Shown piece after piece: positions 25,749 to 38,189 of a stretch of DNA of 64,000 nucleotides (positions are counted from its first letter, which is position 1; the number at the start of each line of letters is the position of its first letter). The stretch lies in the NCBI RefSeq assembly GCF_040954835.1, contig NC_090716.1, positions 9,750,775 to 9,814,774 of the forward strand. The letters run 5' to 3'. Both the position numbers and the translations under genes were made by a program. This DNA comes from Lepisosteus oculatus (Eukaryota; Chordata; Actinopteri; Semionotiformes; Lepisosteidae). The notes beneath the pieces were generated by a model that saw only the letters and a list, made by a program, of their open reading frames with translations, did not search any database and had not been told where the DNA came from.

Positions 25749-27180
25749 CTGAGGAAGTAAAAAAGGTTTAGCTGTAGAGCTATCTCTACAGGGATAGATT
25801 TGATAAAGCTGTAAAATAATGTAATTAGGCACAGAACAAGTTTACAGCACAGTACAATAATAAATGCTGACCATGACTTTAGAAGCATAAATTACCTTAC
25901 ACTCAATTTAAACACAAGCTGTCTTTAGCCCTCTAAGCTGGTTCATACAGAAATGTAGAGAACCAGACTTAGAACAAACAGCTTAATTAGCGAATACATA
26001 TGCAGGACAACTGGAGAAGACGTTTTACAGTGGATGGATTTTTAGAAACATCCCATCAGTGACATCACTGAAGTCAACTCCTAGGTAACTGCCGTGTGGA
26101 TAGTTTCACAAGAATCAGACAAAGGTTTATGCATCGCTTGTTCTAGATAAAACTGCAAAAAAAAACAAAACAACAACCCATAACGTACTTCTTTGCGGCT
26201 CTGTTTACCCAAATCATATATTCACAACGTGAAATTAGAAAATAATATTACGTAACCAAAATCCGCAATATGGAAACAGAACCTGTGTAATTGTTGACAG
26301 ATGATGTACTCGTAACATTTTTACAAGACGAACTACAACATTTAAAAAATGACTTGTATGTACTTGATATCTCTAATCAATCCACGGCGATACAGTTAAA
26401 GCAGAGTCCCCGCACTGCATTAAAACAAAACGAAACTAAAACGCCCTGGGCATACCGTTTCGCGCTTCTTATCAGTTGCTCAAAAGTAATTTGACCGTAT
26501 GAAATGCATAATATAAACCTACAAACATATACGTGAGCAGTATTTACGTAGTATCGGTGTCAAGAAATACCTCTCAAATACTGTAAATCAAGTTAAAAAT
26601 ATCTCAAGACCGATTCTGGTCATAATGAAACCACTACCGTCTGAAAGTTAGCTACTTTGTAACACATCCTTTAAACACTTAAAACTATCACTTTTCGAGT
26701 GATGAAACCCCACCTAATAATCTAAAGAGGAAACGCGTTGTACGCCGGGAAATGTAGTTTACACCACTCTTGCTACATACAATAAGTGCTTATCGGTGTG
26801 AGCGTTTTTGGTTTGCTTGTTTTTCCTTTAAATAGGAATGTGGCTTTTTTGTAAATACCATCTCATAAAGATCGTGTAATATGAAATGGTAACACAAATA
26901 TAAACGTATAACTTCCCTTAACCTGCTTTCTGCGTAGCAACTTTGCCCCTTTTCGGCAATTAAGGTGGAGTACAGCAGCCCTCGATGATCAATTAAAACG
27001 GTCTTGATTCATTTCAGTTTACACAAGTGATGGGGGCCTGGAAGCTTAGTGCTAGTGCATCTTTGTCCATAGGTTTTGAAGTCGATTCGATACTGGGGCT
27101 CCTATATTATGGGACCTGTATGAATCCTCTTTTATCCGAGGGCTCAATTTACCTGCTAAACTGATCATAAAACCATGCTC
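25749..27180. other. Upstream region of AKIP1
   Basis: Mostly AT-rich with no recognised coding sequence. It holds the ZNF143-type motif at 26741-26758. The rest probably covers the first AKIP1 intron and a divergent upstream region. Confidence 0.45.
26741..26758 (-). promoter_or_regulatory. ZNF143/SBS-type promoter element
   Basis: Minus strand ACTACATTTCCCGGCGTA matches the core of the ZNF143 (SBS) motif ACTACAATTCCCAGCATGC. Such sites sit within about 100 bp of transcription starts. It is about 1 kb upstream of the AKIP1 coding exon, in the first CpG-containing segment on that side, so it may mark the AKIP1 promoter. Confidence 0.55.
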
Positions 27181-27184
27181 ACCG

Positions 27185-27265
27185 GATTAATTGGTGTCCC
27201 AGAATTCTCCCTCATGGATGTGCCCTACAATGGATTGGCGTCCCGGCGAGGGTGTGTCCTTCAGT
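27185..27265 (+). repeat. L2-type retroposon fragment
   Basis: Contains 'ttaattggtgtccc' and 'tacaatggattggcgtcccg', matching the block 'gatggactggcgtccc' of the copy at 45.42-45.65 kb. Confidence 0.55.
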
Positions 27266-27409
27266 GGATAGGGAATTGGACACATCACCCGCTCATCGCG
27301 ACAATGCATTGAGTTGAACACGAGTGGGTGACCACAAAGTGCTACTTTTTATTATTTCACGTTTAAAAAAATTCCCAGGCTCTCCGTTGTGGATATTACA
27401 TGTAATAAT

Positions 27410-28080
27410 GATTTACAATTGCATTTTAATAGCACATTTCATCCCAAATAAATCACAAAGCACTACATCGACATTTAGGATGGTACCTACTGTATTTCAT
27501 CCAACCCTCGAAGCAGACCTTACCTGGGTCACGCGAGACACCAGCAACTCTCCCAGTGCAGAACACGCAATTAATCGCTTCATTAATCGAATTAAGGGGG
27601 GAATTCAGGACGATATGCGTGAAATTAATCCCGAACACCGGCTTTAACACCCCCACTCTGCCGACTAGTGCCGTGGGATCTTTAAATCGGTTTAACGCAG
27701 TGGTCGCCAACCCTGCTCCTGGTGACCCACCCCCTTGTCGGTTCTCATTCCATCCCGCCTTCATTAGATAAGGGAAGCCTTTCTTGATCTTAGAAGATGC
27801 TTCATTGGAATATGCGCATTTTCTTTCTTGTCACAGGTGTGAAATTTGATTCCACTCACAAGTGTTTCGGAACTGGAAACAAACCGTTCAAATACCTCTT
27901 TATTAATGAAGTCGGTGGAGGGTTTGGTTGTATAATTGAGGGCTTGGGTGGAACACAAACCGACAGGTGCCAGGACTGGGAAGTACTGTTTTAACGTATC
28001 CGAAAGGTGTAGGCACCTCCCACGCCACACTGGTGCATCAGTCACGCCATAATTATAAATCGCTTAATCGCGATGGAGTT
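27410..28080. repeat. Old interspersed repeat interrupted by a hAT MITE
   Basis: Left part 27410-27697 ('agcacatttcatccca' ... 'ggctttaacacccccactct' ... 'gtgccgtgggatcttta') and right part from 27997 ('tatccgaaaggtgtaggcacctcc') form the order of a common fish repeat, in which the 'gtttaacg' target is normally followed directly by 'tctcatccgaa'. The insertion at 27698-27988 splits it there. A second, more decayed copy is at 17259-17690. Confidence 0.7.
27698..27988 (+). mobile_element. hAT-superfamily MITE with target-site duplication
   Basis: The left end is CAGTGGTCGCCAACCCTGCT and the right end, reversed, is CAGTACTTCCCAGTCCTGGC: imperfect terminal inverted repeats that both run into a TGTCGGTT block. 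Flanks are gtttaacg (27690-27697) and ttttaacg (27989-27996), an 8-bp target duplication with one mismatch, as hAT elements make. The 291-bp element has no transposase, so it is non-autonomous. Confidence 0.88.
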
Positions 28081-29330
28081 TATACGTCTAGCAGAACTAC
28101 ACCCGGAATGAACGGCTGTCCATTGCAGGTGCGTCAGATACACACGCACAATTTACAGACACCAGTTAAAATAGTCAGCGTGCCCTCCGCTAGTTAGTCT
28201 TTTCGTTTTGAAAATTCATCTTCGGAGTGAAGAGCACAGTCTGTCGGTCCACAAACACCACTTACAGCAGCACCCACCCCTTCTTTAAAGGTCTTACGTC
28301 CCCGTACTGATCAGACCCAAACGTTTGAAACATCTAGTGAATCAAGGCTTCTGTCATTGTACCTATCCATATATAGGGAAAAAAGCTTTTTGTACACACA
28401 CGAATGGGGTATATATAGTAATATGCATAAAGAAAGCTAAATGGATTTGAAAAAATGATCCCATAAAAATGACACAATACGTTCTACTGTATGAGAAATC
28501 TGCGGTTTTATACCTGTAATGCTAAGATTGTCCCCCCCCCTCAGCGCCAGTTTATAAAAAGAGGTTTTGCTATGTACACGCAGGTTCTTGTCTTCTGGAA
28601 CTGGTCCCAAATAGTTTATGACGGCAACTGGAGTCCAGCGCTTTTACTTTCTGGTCCAGCTTTTGGTTCACTTAGGCAGAACTGAACTCCTGTTCAGCTG
28701 AACTGCACGAACAGTTCACTTATCTCAACTAAATAGCTATAATTTTATGTTTAAGTGAGCTAAAAAGTGAAATTTAATTTATTTTATTTCATGGTATGAG
28801 ACGGGTGGCTGATTCACGACGAGGTGAAACGTCAATACAGAATAAAAATGCTCACGCGTCAGAGTATTTCATTTCCATGTAACGTGTTTCTTACTTGCAT
28901 TGCATTCGCGCTCAGCATAGGCTTTTCTTGCTTTAATAGAAACCATATGGTGAGAAGTCACGGATCAGATCCCAGACACCAGAAGCAGTTGCTGCCGCCG
29001 TCACGATGTAGGACGGAGTATTTACCCCTCCGAGAGTTCGTTTCAGATACACCACAAAGAGAGATGAAATTCAGAACAGTGAAATAGCGTTTAAATCACC
29101 GTGTTTTTCGTTTTTTATCATGAGATGAGTGAAATGTAAATAATTGCTAGTGCCTTGGGACAGCTAAAAAAACAAAACAACATTGCAGGATGTGAAGCGA
29201 TTATAAGTAATTTGCTGATGTTTTGATCCCCGAGGGAGTTCTAGAGAATCCGTTCTCCTAAAAAAAAAAGTGGACTGCACAGCTATTCTTCCAATAGCTC
29301 TTCTAAAACTCGCATTAGTTTACCAGACTG
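28080..29330. other. Intergenic stretch upstream of DENND2B
   Basis: Includes a C-run at 28531-28540 and a hairpin-like motif at 28683-28718 related to 4848-4877. It has scattered CpGs and an unremarkable open frame at 28824-29087. No gene was recognised. Confidence 0.45.
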
Positions 29331-29379
29331 ATCGTCACCGCTTCCTGTTCCTTTCCTTTTCGTAAGTATCCAAAAGCCA

Positions 29380-29482
29380 AAAGAGCGTTTCAGGCGCAGC
29401 TCGGTCAGAACTTGAGCAGAGAAGGGAGCTGGAGCTGCAAAGCTATGGATTTCTAAAGCCGAGAAAGAGTTTTGATAAAACG
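29380..29482 (+). other. DENND2B: Candidate non-coding first exon and promoter of DENND2B
   Basis: A segment with CpGs and CAGAG/GGAGCTGG tracts ends in ATAAAACG|GTACGG. An ETS-like CTTCCTGTTCC is just upstream (about 29340). The only ATG in it opens a three-codon frame. It is the first promoter-like segment upstream of the DENND2B coding exon with the correct orientation. Inference only. Confidence 0.35.
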
Positions 29483-32400
29483 GTACGGACTTGCCTGTTT
29501 TATATCTTTTCTTATTTCAGTTTCAGATCGGTCATGCAAACAATTGTCACTTCTAGAAGCAGTTTAATGCATTCGGTGTTTCTGTTATTGCTGGCGTGAG
29601 CGGTAGTAATGATGATCTAAACGTACTGTATTTCAGAATACAGGATATTTTGAAGTTCACGTAATGAGGACAATAAATAAAAACATCCAATAACAAATAT
29701 CTGACGGATATGTACAAAAATAGGTAAACATTACCCGGTTATATATTCTTTTTTTTAACTAGGATATTGTTTTTTTAATATGATAAATATTAAAACGTTA
29801 AAATCGAAACGCTTGGATGGGAAATCTGTCGAAGTGTGTGTGTTTCTTTAATGCGTTTCAACTGTTAATAAAAAGGATGTCAGTAAGTCAATGCCTGATG
29901 AACCAAACTTAATTTTAAAAACAGTTGGGTCTGTGCAGGAATACATCGATAATTTAGGATTTTACCCATTCTGTATTCAGATACAAGGTGGCGCTATTTA
30001 TCTTATTTAGGCATTGTTTACGAATATGAAAATAAATATTACGTTAGAGGGAGCAGATCATTTTATATGAAATCGGTTCATATACAAATACAATAAATAA
30101 CATTCACAGGTACAGTAGGCTAGGTTGCTAGTTACACTCTACATACTTCTATTGACACACATTTAGGATTGCCAGAATGGGTTAGCTATAGGATAGAAAA
30201 CACTGCTTTTGTGTGTATGAGAAAAGTTACACAAACATAAAAATGTATTGAGAAATTGTAACTGTTTGCAGGTACTTTACCGAACATTTCTTCCCGTGTA
30301 AGTGAAGGTGTTTCTCTCTCAGTCAAAATAATGAAATTAACAAAATGTCCTATCACTGTAACCAGCACATGTTCCTAAGTAGAACTGAAGTCTTGAAAAT
30401 CTGTAACAGAAAAGGGGATTGTGAGAGCAATAATATGGGGAAAAAAGCTTTTTGTACAAGCTGTGTTTCTGGTAATGTGAGCTTTAGGATAATAGTCCTG
30501 CTACAAATCCACAGGTAAGAGTAAATACATGGATGGATTAAAGAGCAGCCACTTCAGTTACAGTTAGTATTAAATAAAGGCGGATCCCTGTTTAATTGCT
30601 GTTTCTCTTTCTTACTCCAGACCTGTAACTTATACAAGTCTGCAGTAATGAGCTGAAAAATGAGTCTGAAAATCTGTTTGCCCCAGGAGTGTTTCGATAG
30701 GTTAATGGAAGTTGCATCACAGTCAAAGGGAATGGGGATGCATCAGAGATTCCAAGTCTACATTTCAAGGCCCCTTCGGCCATGTTTATGTTGTTATTAT
30801 GACTGTGCTGGATGACATCCTGCGAATGTCATAAGAGATCATTAGTTATCTATGTTCTCCTGGGTTGTTTAGAGACCTGCTATTGTAGTGCAGTGGGAGA
30901 ATAGCAGGTTGTGTTCCACAGCTCCACTTAATTATAGTATAAAGTGAAAATGGATGGCTTGATTATTATTTACACTTTATTTTATCAGTGTTTGGTTGTA
31001 GAATTGATTGGATTTTTTCAAATGTGTATTTTTTTATTGGTTATTTCACATAACAGCTTGACTGCACTTGAATTTGCAAATATGTATTTGTTTATTTTTA
31101 GGGGCTTATCTGCGCAACATGATATTGAATTATTCTCTGTTCGGCTTTTCTTTTTTTGCTGGTTTGTGTGGTTTTTAAGTCCAAGTAATTCTGCTCTTTT
31201 ACAGCCAGTACTTTCGTCCAAAAATTGTGGAAAAAAAAACAGTTTTGAAAAATATCTTAACTGAATCAAAATGACATCCCCTGTGGCTGAATGGAGGCCA
31301 GGATCTGTTTCTCCCCTTTCTGTGTTAAAATGAACAGTCAGTCCAAAAGACAGCTTATTAACACGTGGAACTAATCATGCTACAGCATGCAGATTAATGG
31401 TGGAGCCTGCTGCCAATTCCTTTATTTATTATATCTGTCAAGTGGAATACTGTACTGTGTGCTAGTTTCAAAAGGTCTGTTAGTGCACCTTTGAGCAATC
31501 CTCAATGTATATATCATGGATATGACTGTAGCATTTTTTTTTTTCGCTCCATGAAACTGTGGTTGAAAAAGTGGTAAGAGCTGTGAAATGTATTCTAAAC
31601 TGTTCCTTTGCTGGAATTTGTTTTGTACTCCATACTGTATGTAGTGGTATTCAATGCTTCATGTTGCTCTGTGCTAGCAGTATACATTTTGGGACGAGGG
31701 CTTGGAAAATTATGTTTAAGGTTTTGAAATGTGCCTATATGCAGCCAGTATGCAAAGTATATTGTACATGTTTTCATTATTAACTTGTGTCAAAATTGAA
31801 AAACATATCACATAAAATATCACACCTTAATAGAAAGTTATTGCATGTTCTCTGAGGCAAGAACAATGAGCTAGACATGAGCTTCCTTCTACTAATAAAG
31901 AGTGGAGTAGAGCAGGAGTTTCCAGAACTCCAGAACTTCCAGAAGTAAATTTATTCATGACCATAGGTTCCTTGAGTAATCCATCCGATTTCATTGTAGA
32001 GTATTTCCTTTACGAGACAGATGTCTAACCGGTAATAACTGAGCTAAATTACTAAGCTGTTTTATGTTCATATAAGCCTTGCAGATACTTCTGTATTTTT
32101 CAGTCTCCTCATTTCCATAACTCCCTTGACTTATTGACCTGTAGTGTTTTAAAAATCTCCAGATGTTTGAAGGAATGATCCCATAGGAATATTTTATGTT
32201 GAAGCATACAGGAAAGGTTTAAATTGCTCCTGTATAGAAGACTGTGGTGTTGTAGATCGCACTATACATGAACGATGGAGGCCTTATAACTCAGATGATG
32301 TTAACATATTTGACCCAATCATTTTGAAATATTTGCATTTAATTACTTTAGCAGTTTTTCCACTGAGCAGTCTCATGGGTGATTTCAAATTTCAAAATGT

Positions 32401-34335
32401 TATAAAGCTTTTGGCATTTTATTATAGAGGAAAAAAACATTACATAAAAGCTAATAATACAGAGCAATATATAACATTGTGTACAATCAAAGCTATAGAC
32501 CAATAGTTTATATATGCTATGGTTAGGACATTTGGGCAATGAATTTCTAGCAACCAAATAAGGAAATAAGGCTTCAGCTGTTGAAAGATTACATTAAAAA
32601 ACGATAGTTTTTTCTTTATAATGGAAGATCTCAGTGTTTCCTCTTATAAATACAGTATGTAGAGTCTTATACGTATATAAGGAAACATACACTATATGTG
32701 CAGAAAAGAGAAGATTGTAGATAAATATATGTTGACCAACATTTTTGGGCAAAATCATGAAGGTTACATTAATAATACTAATATGGTATATTTGTTCTAT
32801 GCATCCACAATATAACCTGAGCTTTTTTTTCCTTGAGAATTTTCTGAAATTAAGAATGAAAGCTATCTCAGAATCAAACCTTTGCCTTCCCACAAATAAT
32901 GTAGGACACTGTGTTGAAATAGCAGTACAGAAGTAACATGTCATTTTATTCAGACAGAATGCCCAAGAGCAATGTGTGAGAGATGCAGGTTTGAGGAGGC
33001 TAACTCTTCATAAGTGCTCTGTTAGGAATAAAAATCAGTTTATTAAAAATGCACAGAAAAGCCCTCGGAATTACAGAACGCCATTACTTTGTCTGTCACA
33101 TTCTTTTGGATTTTGCACATTTGTGGAATAATATTCATATAACTAAAAGTTAAAAAGTTAAAAAAGTTTAAAAAAGTTAAAAAAAATCTTACACTAAAAT
33201 CACATTCTGCATTTGAATTTTTTAAAACATTTTATTCCTTCATGCACAGTTAAAGAGGTAAATTGCAGTTGGAGGTGTTATTATGGTGAAAATGGAAAAT
33301 AGTGTTTTATTTAAATCCTTTTGAAAAAGATTAGTGTTTGTATATAGTTCTATTTAATAACACAATGCTTCCTCATTATTGTAATGCTTTGCTTCAATGT
33401 CTCAGTGTTAGATTGTTAGATGTTAGTTTTCCATGTGGGAACTTTTTCCAAATCACTTAATCCTTCATGCATTAGTTTCTCCCCCAATGTGTTAGATATG
33501 TTATTGAAGACTTGCAATGTAAAATGAAATTGAAGGACAGACTGCGCATGCCTTCATCTCCTTACACTTGCAAGTGTTAATTTGGAGATTGGGAGTGATT
33601 CTGTACTAGAAAAGAAAGCAAGCAGAGTTCAAGTCAGGCTCTTCAGAACACAGTGCCTGTACTATTGTACTAGGATCTAGTCCTTATTATTCCATCAATG
33701 AAATATTAAAAACAGCTCTTAAAAATTAGCAAATTTTCTTAGTTTCTTTAATCATCAGTATTTGAATGTGTGTCCCTATACCTTTATATAAAGGCATTCC
33801 TGAATACCTTCCTTCCTGAACGCTTATCTGTATATATACTGAATATATATCTATATATATTCTGACATATGTGCCTATATATGTGTGTGAGTGAAGGAAC
33901 AAAGTTTAAGAGTTTAATTCAGTGGTGAAAAGTAAAAGAAAAAATCAACACACCTAAAGAAAGCTTCGTAGCCTGAAAGTTTTCTTTATGTGTTTTACTT
34001 TTCAGTGTGGAATTAACATCTTGTTTCTTTCCAGCTCGCACACTGGCACACTGGCACACTCCTCACTCTAACTTACATATTTATCTGTGTACATATGGTG
34101 CATACTTCATGTAGAATATTCTGAGCTTCTGGCTTTAATTCCACCTCAGCTGGACTATCAATTTAGCCTGAAGGATTGCTGCAGTTCTGAGTGGATCTAC
34201 AGGGAGCTGCGGTTGAGGTGGACATGCACAGCTGCTTTCAGGAAAGAAAGCAGATCATTTAAACCAATTTCAAGATGTATAATTGAGTTCCTGTTGGACA
34301 CTGCATATTTTCCCAAACTGTGTGCTGGTTAGCTG
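29483..34335 (+). other. Presumed DENND2B intron, AT-rich
   Basis: No exon was recognised. It contains an AAAAGTT-type minisatellite at about 33142-33187 and an AT-rich simple repeat at about 33828-33890. Other open frames are short and lack homology. Confidence 0.45.
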
Positions 34336-34339
34336 GAGC

Positions 34340-34600
34340 TTAAAACATGCACTGGGCACAAGGTGGGGTGGGACACCAGTTCATCACAGAGTACAAGGGA
34401 AACAGGAGGGCAATTTAGAGACTCCAGTTAACCTGGACAGGATGTAATTGCATTGTGGGAGGAAACGGGAGATTCCAGAGACGATCCACACGGACATGGA
34501 GGGAACATGCAAACTTCCCCAGGACCAACCAGCCCAGGACCCTAACGCTGTTTGGCAGCAGCCATGCCACCATGCATGTATGTACACAAATACATTTTGT
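34340..34600 (-). repeat. L2-type retroposon copy
   Basis: Reverse orientation: 'gggacaccagttcatcaca', 'gcattgtgggaggaaac' and 'gaacatgcaaacttcccc' are the reverse of the GTCCCA, CCTCCCACAGTCC and GTTTGCATGTTC blocks seen at 36.93 and 37.93 kb. Confidence 0.75.
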
Positions 34601-35568
34601 TGCCATGTTAATGTTAGAATGTTATGTATAGGAGTGAATGCATGAGAGCTCGTACCATGCCATGGAATGGCATTCTTCCCAGGGTGTAGTGCAGCCCTAC
34701 AGAATAGGATTAGGTTCTGGTGCACCACAAACCAATGAGGCTGAAGAGATTTCCGAAAGTGGATGGGTAGGATACGTAGTACATATATACAACTACGGAC
34801 ATAAGCATCAACATTCTCCATCAGCAGCTGTATTCTTTAGGTTATGTAATAGAATGTGGAGTTGCAGAAACAGGTATTCACATCCTGTGCCTTAAATGAG
34901 TTTATGCCTAGAAACCGTAATTTTTACTTCCTAAAAGAATGTGTTTTCAGTCCACTGAAATGTGATATCATAAGCAAATAAAACGAGTATAAGACATTGT
35001 AAAAGTAGTATATTGCAGAAACTGGGTATAAGCTTCACCCGGATGAGCCTCTAGGTTTAAGCATTGAATTTGCTTTAAACATGAATAATTAGTCTGAACT
35101 GAACATTACAAAATGCTTGAATTATTTTCCTTTCATTTGATTTAAAACATAAACGATACGCAGGATGTTTCTGAAGCCATACCCCAAATAACAATGAGAC
35201 TGCAGAAGCTGAAAATAAGCACGAAATTGCTGTGGACACAATGAAGGTCTACATTTTTTAGTGACACCTGGTGCTTCTCTCCGGCTCACTGAAGAAATTA
35301 TTTTTCCTTTAGTTTGAAGCCCTTGGGCACTGAATTAATAAGATGAAGTTGCCCCCAACTCCCCAAAAAAATATGCAGCGCTCAAAAAAGAGAGTGTATT
35401 AGCCCCAAGCGTCTGCATCGTTGGAAGTCTACAGCCTGCACAGCAGGAGCATAGCCACCCTGATTGATCCTAGGCCTACCCGCTCAGTCCAAAGTAATTA
35501 AAAATGTTCCTCCTTTGTTTGCGATACATGATTTGCTAAAAAGTTACTAAATTTGCTAAACATGTTAC

Positions 35569-35595
35569 GTGTTTGTGTGTGTGTGTGTGTGTGTT
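35569..35595. repeat. (GT)n microsatellite
   Basis: A run of GT dinucleotides inside the presumed DENND2B intron. Confidence 0.9.
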
Positions 35596-35689
35596 TTTGC
35601 ATCGTACGTGATTTGCTATTGGCCCGATGTATCTTTTGTGACCAATTCGAAAATTATGTGAATGTAGTGGGGCGGTGCATACCTAGCCG

Positions 35690-36230
35690 TAGCCTAATTG
35701 TCTATCGCTGTCGTCGGAGGCTCTTGGAGCTCTCTAGCGCTGTGCCCAGACCTGCGTCTTCAGAGGGCAGGTGTGCGCTCACGCTGTATTCTACACCAAG
35801 AACCGTGAGCTCATCGCTTCGTGTTCGCGCATAAGACATCTGTAAATACGAACACACTGATAATGACAGTTTGTTAAATAAGTAGGATATATGTTCACTT
35901 CTGTTATGTGAAAATAATAATAAAAAAATGTTTCCAATATTGCCGCGGTCCGCAGGTGCGAGACGATGGACTTCCCTATGTTGCTTCTCGGTCGTTTTAT
36001 TCACTACCCGCGACAACCTTGTACGTAGTGCCCCTTGAAAAACACCCTGGTTCTTTTTCACGTTAACGGATGTGCTTTGTATAAGAAGTGCGACAGCGAT
36101 CTTTTTCGTAAAGTGGCCTTTTTCAAGCCTTTTTGAACACGTGGCTCGACTGACGCGTCGAATCTTTACACGTCCCCTGGTGCGCGTGTTCAAGAAGGAG
36201 ACAGTGAGAAACTTCACGGAGCTCAAGGTA
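35690..36230. promoter_or_regulatory. CpG-enriched segment, candidate alternative promoter or first exon
   Basis: CpG density rises clearly above the surroundings, with GCGC, CCGCGG and ACGCGTC sites. It ends with the donor-like GAGCTCAAG|GTAAACC on the plus strand. The minus strand has a 194-codon open frame (36286-35702) without recognisable homology, probably because CpG-rich DNA has few stops. It could be an internal DENND2B promoter or an old GC-rich repeat. Confidence 0.35.
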
Positions 36231-36924
36231 AACCGTGCATGGCATTTTAAATAGAATATTTTGGACAGATTTGGAAAATATTGCATTTTGCGTTGTGTTC
36301 ATTGTGTTTTGCAGTAAAATATGAACTTCAGAGTAACTCGTTAAACTACTGAACAATCTAAAAGCAGGCATACGAAATACTTAGAACTGTTACAAGCAAC
36401 AAGTGAAAATGAGCTCTTGCAGCTTTTCTTTAGCTAAAGACAAAGTCCTCACATGACAGACCTTTGCAAACTAGCTGTGATTTGAACGGGAATTTGCCGA
36501 CTCTCTAGACAGTGACGAGATTATCGCCATATTCAATTCCAAACCCCGAAGCCTGAGTCTGGCCTAGAAGGCCAAAACCAAAACAGAGGCAGGCACTGAT
36601 TGTTTTTGTGTGTGTCCGCCGTGGGACAGCAGCGTTCGGCAGCCTAGGTAATTGTTGCTTGAGCTGTGTGTATGAGAGACAATGTATATATACAGTATAT
36701 AAGGTTCCGCTAGTTCTGCCGTTGGATTATGCCGCTCGTGGATTGCATCAGGCCACCCATTTCTGCACAGGCCCACCCAAAAATCAATTCCTGACTACGC
36801 CCCTGCTGCACAGTAATGGGATCTACATTTAAATGATAACTTAAAACAAAGTTTAGCCGTGTCTCTGTTGGTACCCTGTCTCCATAAACTCAAATATCAA
36901 CATTTTTATTAATAGCAGGAGTAT

Positions 36925-37195
36925 ATTAGGTGTGTACATTGCTGCCTCCCCCAGAACTGGGTTCCTGTGTTCAATTGTGGACCTGGAGTGTGATCTGCGT
37001 GGAGTTTTTATGTTTTCACCAGGTGCTCCACTTTCCTCCCGCAGTCCAAAGACATACTAGAAGGTTAATGGGCTTCTGGGAAAACCGACCCTGGTGTGAG
37101 CATGTGTGTGTTTGTGTTGCTTGAAGGCTAGGCTCCGGCTGCCCTGCGACCCTGTATCGGATCAGGCGGTTAGAAAATGAACGAATGGATGAATA
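36925..37195 (+). repeat. L2-type retroposon copy
   Basis: Contains 'ttgctgcctccc', 'gatctgcgtggagttt', 'cctcccgcagtccaaagaca', 'ggcttctgggaaaac', 'ggctccggctgccctgcgac' and a tail 'gaatggatgaata'. It is parallel to the copy one kilobase downstream. Confidence 0.8.
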
Positions 37196-37924
37196 AAGTA
37201 TCATTTTACAGTACGTTTCGATGACCCACTTTTGGGGTTTACCATCCTAATTTCCATATAGGCTTAAGCTGATAGTTTGCAATACCTCAAATTATGTATT
37301 ATTTTAGCTTTTTTTTTCCCTGTACAGGATATTTTGTGGAGCTGATGAAGCTGCTTGTAATTGCAGAATTTCAGTACTAATTGGAATGACTTGAGGAAGT
37401 TCTTCTCTGGTTGTATCTTCAGAGGTTGAAAATTACAGATTTGTTTAGGATGCCACATCTCTTAGCAGAAAGGCAGTGGTTTCTCATCTCTTGGCAGCCA
37501 GATAGCTGTGGCTTCCTGTGCGAAACACTGGAGGGTTTAAAGCATTATTTTAATGATTACATTTTAATGTTATAACACCACCTTCAGCACAGAAGAAGAG
37601 TTTCGCCATTAATGTTTAAACAAAAACAACTCTGTAATTATCATATATGTTTCCTCCGTAAAGTGATGAATAGTGTAAGGAAATTCTTTAGTTTGTCTAA
37701 ACAACTTGGATTTTCCCACATTTATGAAAATCTTATTCACCACGCATATTTATTTCTATGAATCCATAATCAACATGTGTGCTATCGTGGAAGATCTTAG
37801 ACCTATGAAAAAACACCACTACTAGTAAAAATGTTTTACAGTGATGTCATAATTTGAAGTCAATTGGTTATAAATAGTTGTTTTTGTACACAATATTTAT
37901 CTATGATAATACATAATGTTGGTG

Positions 37925-38185
37925 GTATGGTGACACAGTGGTGAGCATTGCAGCCTCAGCACTGGGCCATAGATTCAATCTGTACCTGGGGTGCTATCTG
38001 TGTGGAGTTTGCATGTTTCCCCCGTGCTCTTTTGGGTTTCCTCTGGGCACCCCAGAGGTTTCCTTGCACAGTCCAAAGCTTTACTGTTTGGTTAATTGGC
38101 TTCTGGGAGAAATTGGCCCTGGTGTGAGTGTGTGTGTCTTTGTGTGTCAACCTTGTGTTCGGAGCTGATAAGCTCCAGCTGCACC
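37925..38185 (+). repeat. L2-type retroposon copy
   Basis: Same blocks as 36925-37195: 'gtgagcattgcagcctcag', 'gtgtggagtttgcatgtt', 'cacagtccaaagc', 'ttggcttctgggaga' and 'gctgcaccgcaaccctg'. Confidence 0.8.
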
Positions 38186-38189
38186 GCAA

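Noticed and set aside
25680-25832. Upstream extension of the AKIP1 frame to an earlier ATG
   Set aside because: A good acceptor at 25749-25750 interrupts it, and homology to AKIP1 begins only after the ATG at 25679.
27764-28045. 93-codon minus-strand frame and plus-strand partner at 27797-27994
   Set aside because: Both lie within the hAT MITE and its host repeat, which carry no transposase.
34384-34821. 145-codon minus-strand open frame
   Set aside because: Most of it overlaps an L2-type retroposon copy, and it does not resemble a reverse transcriptase domain.
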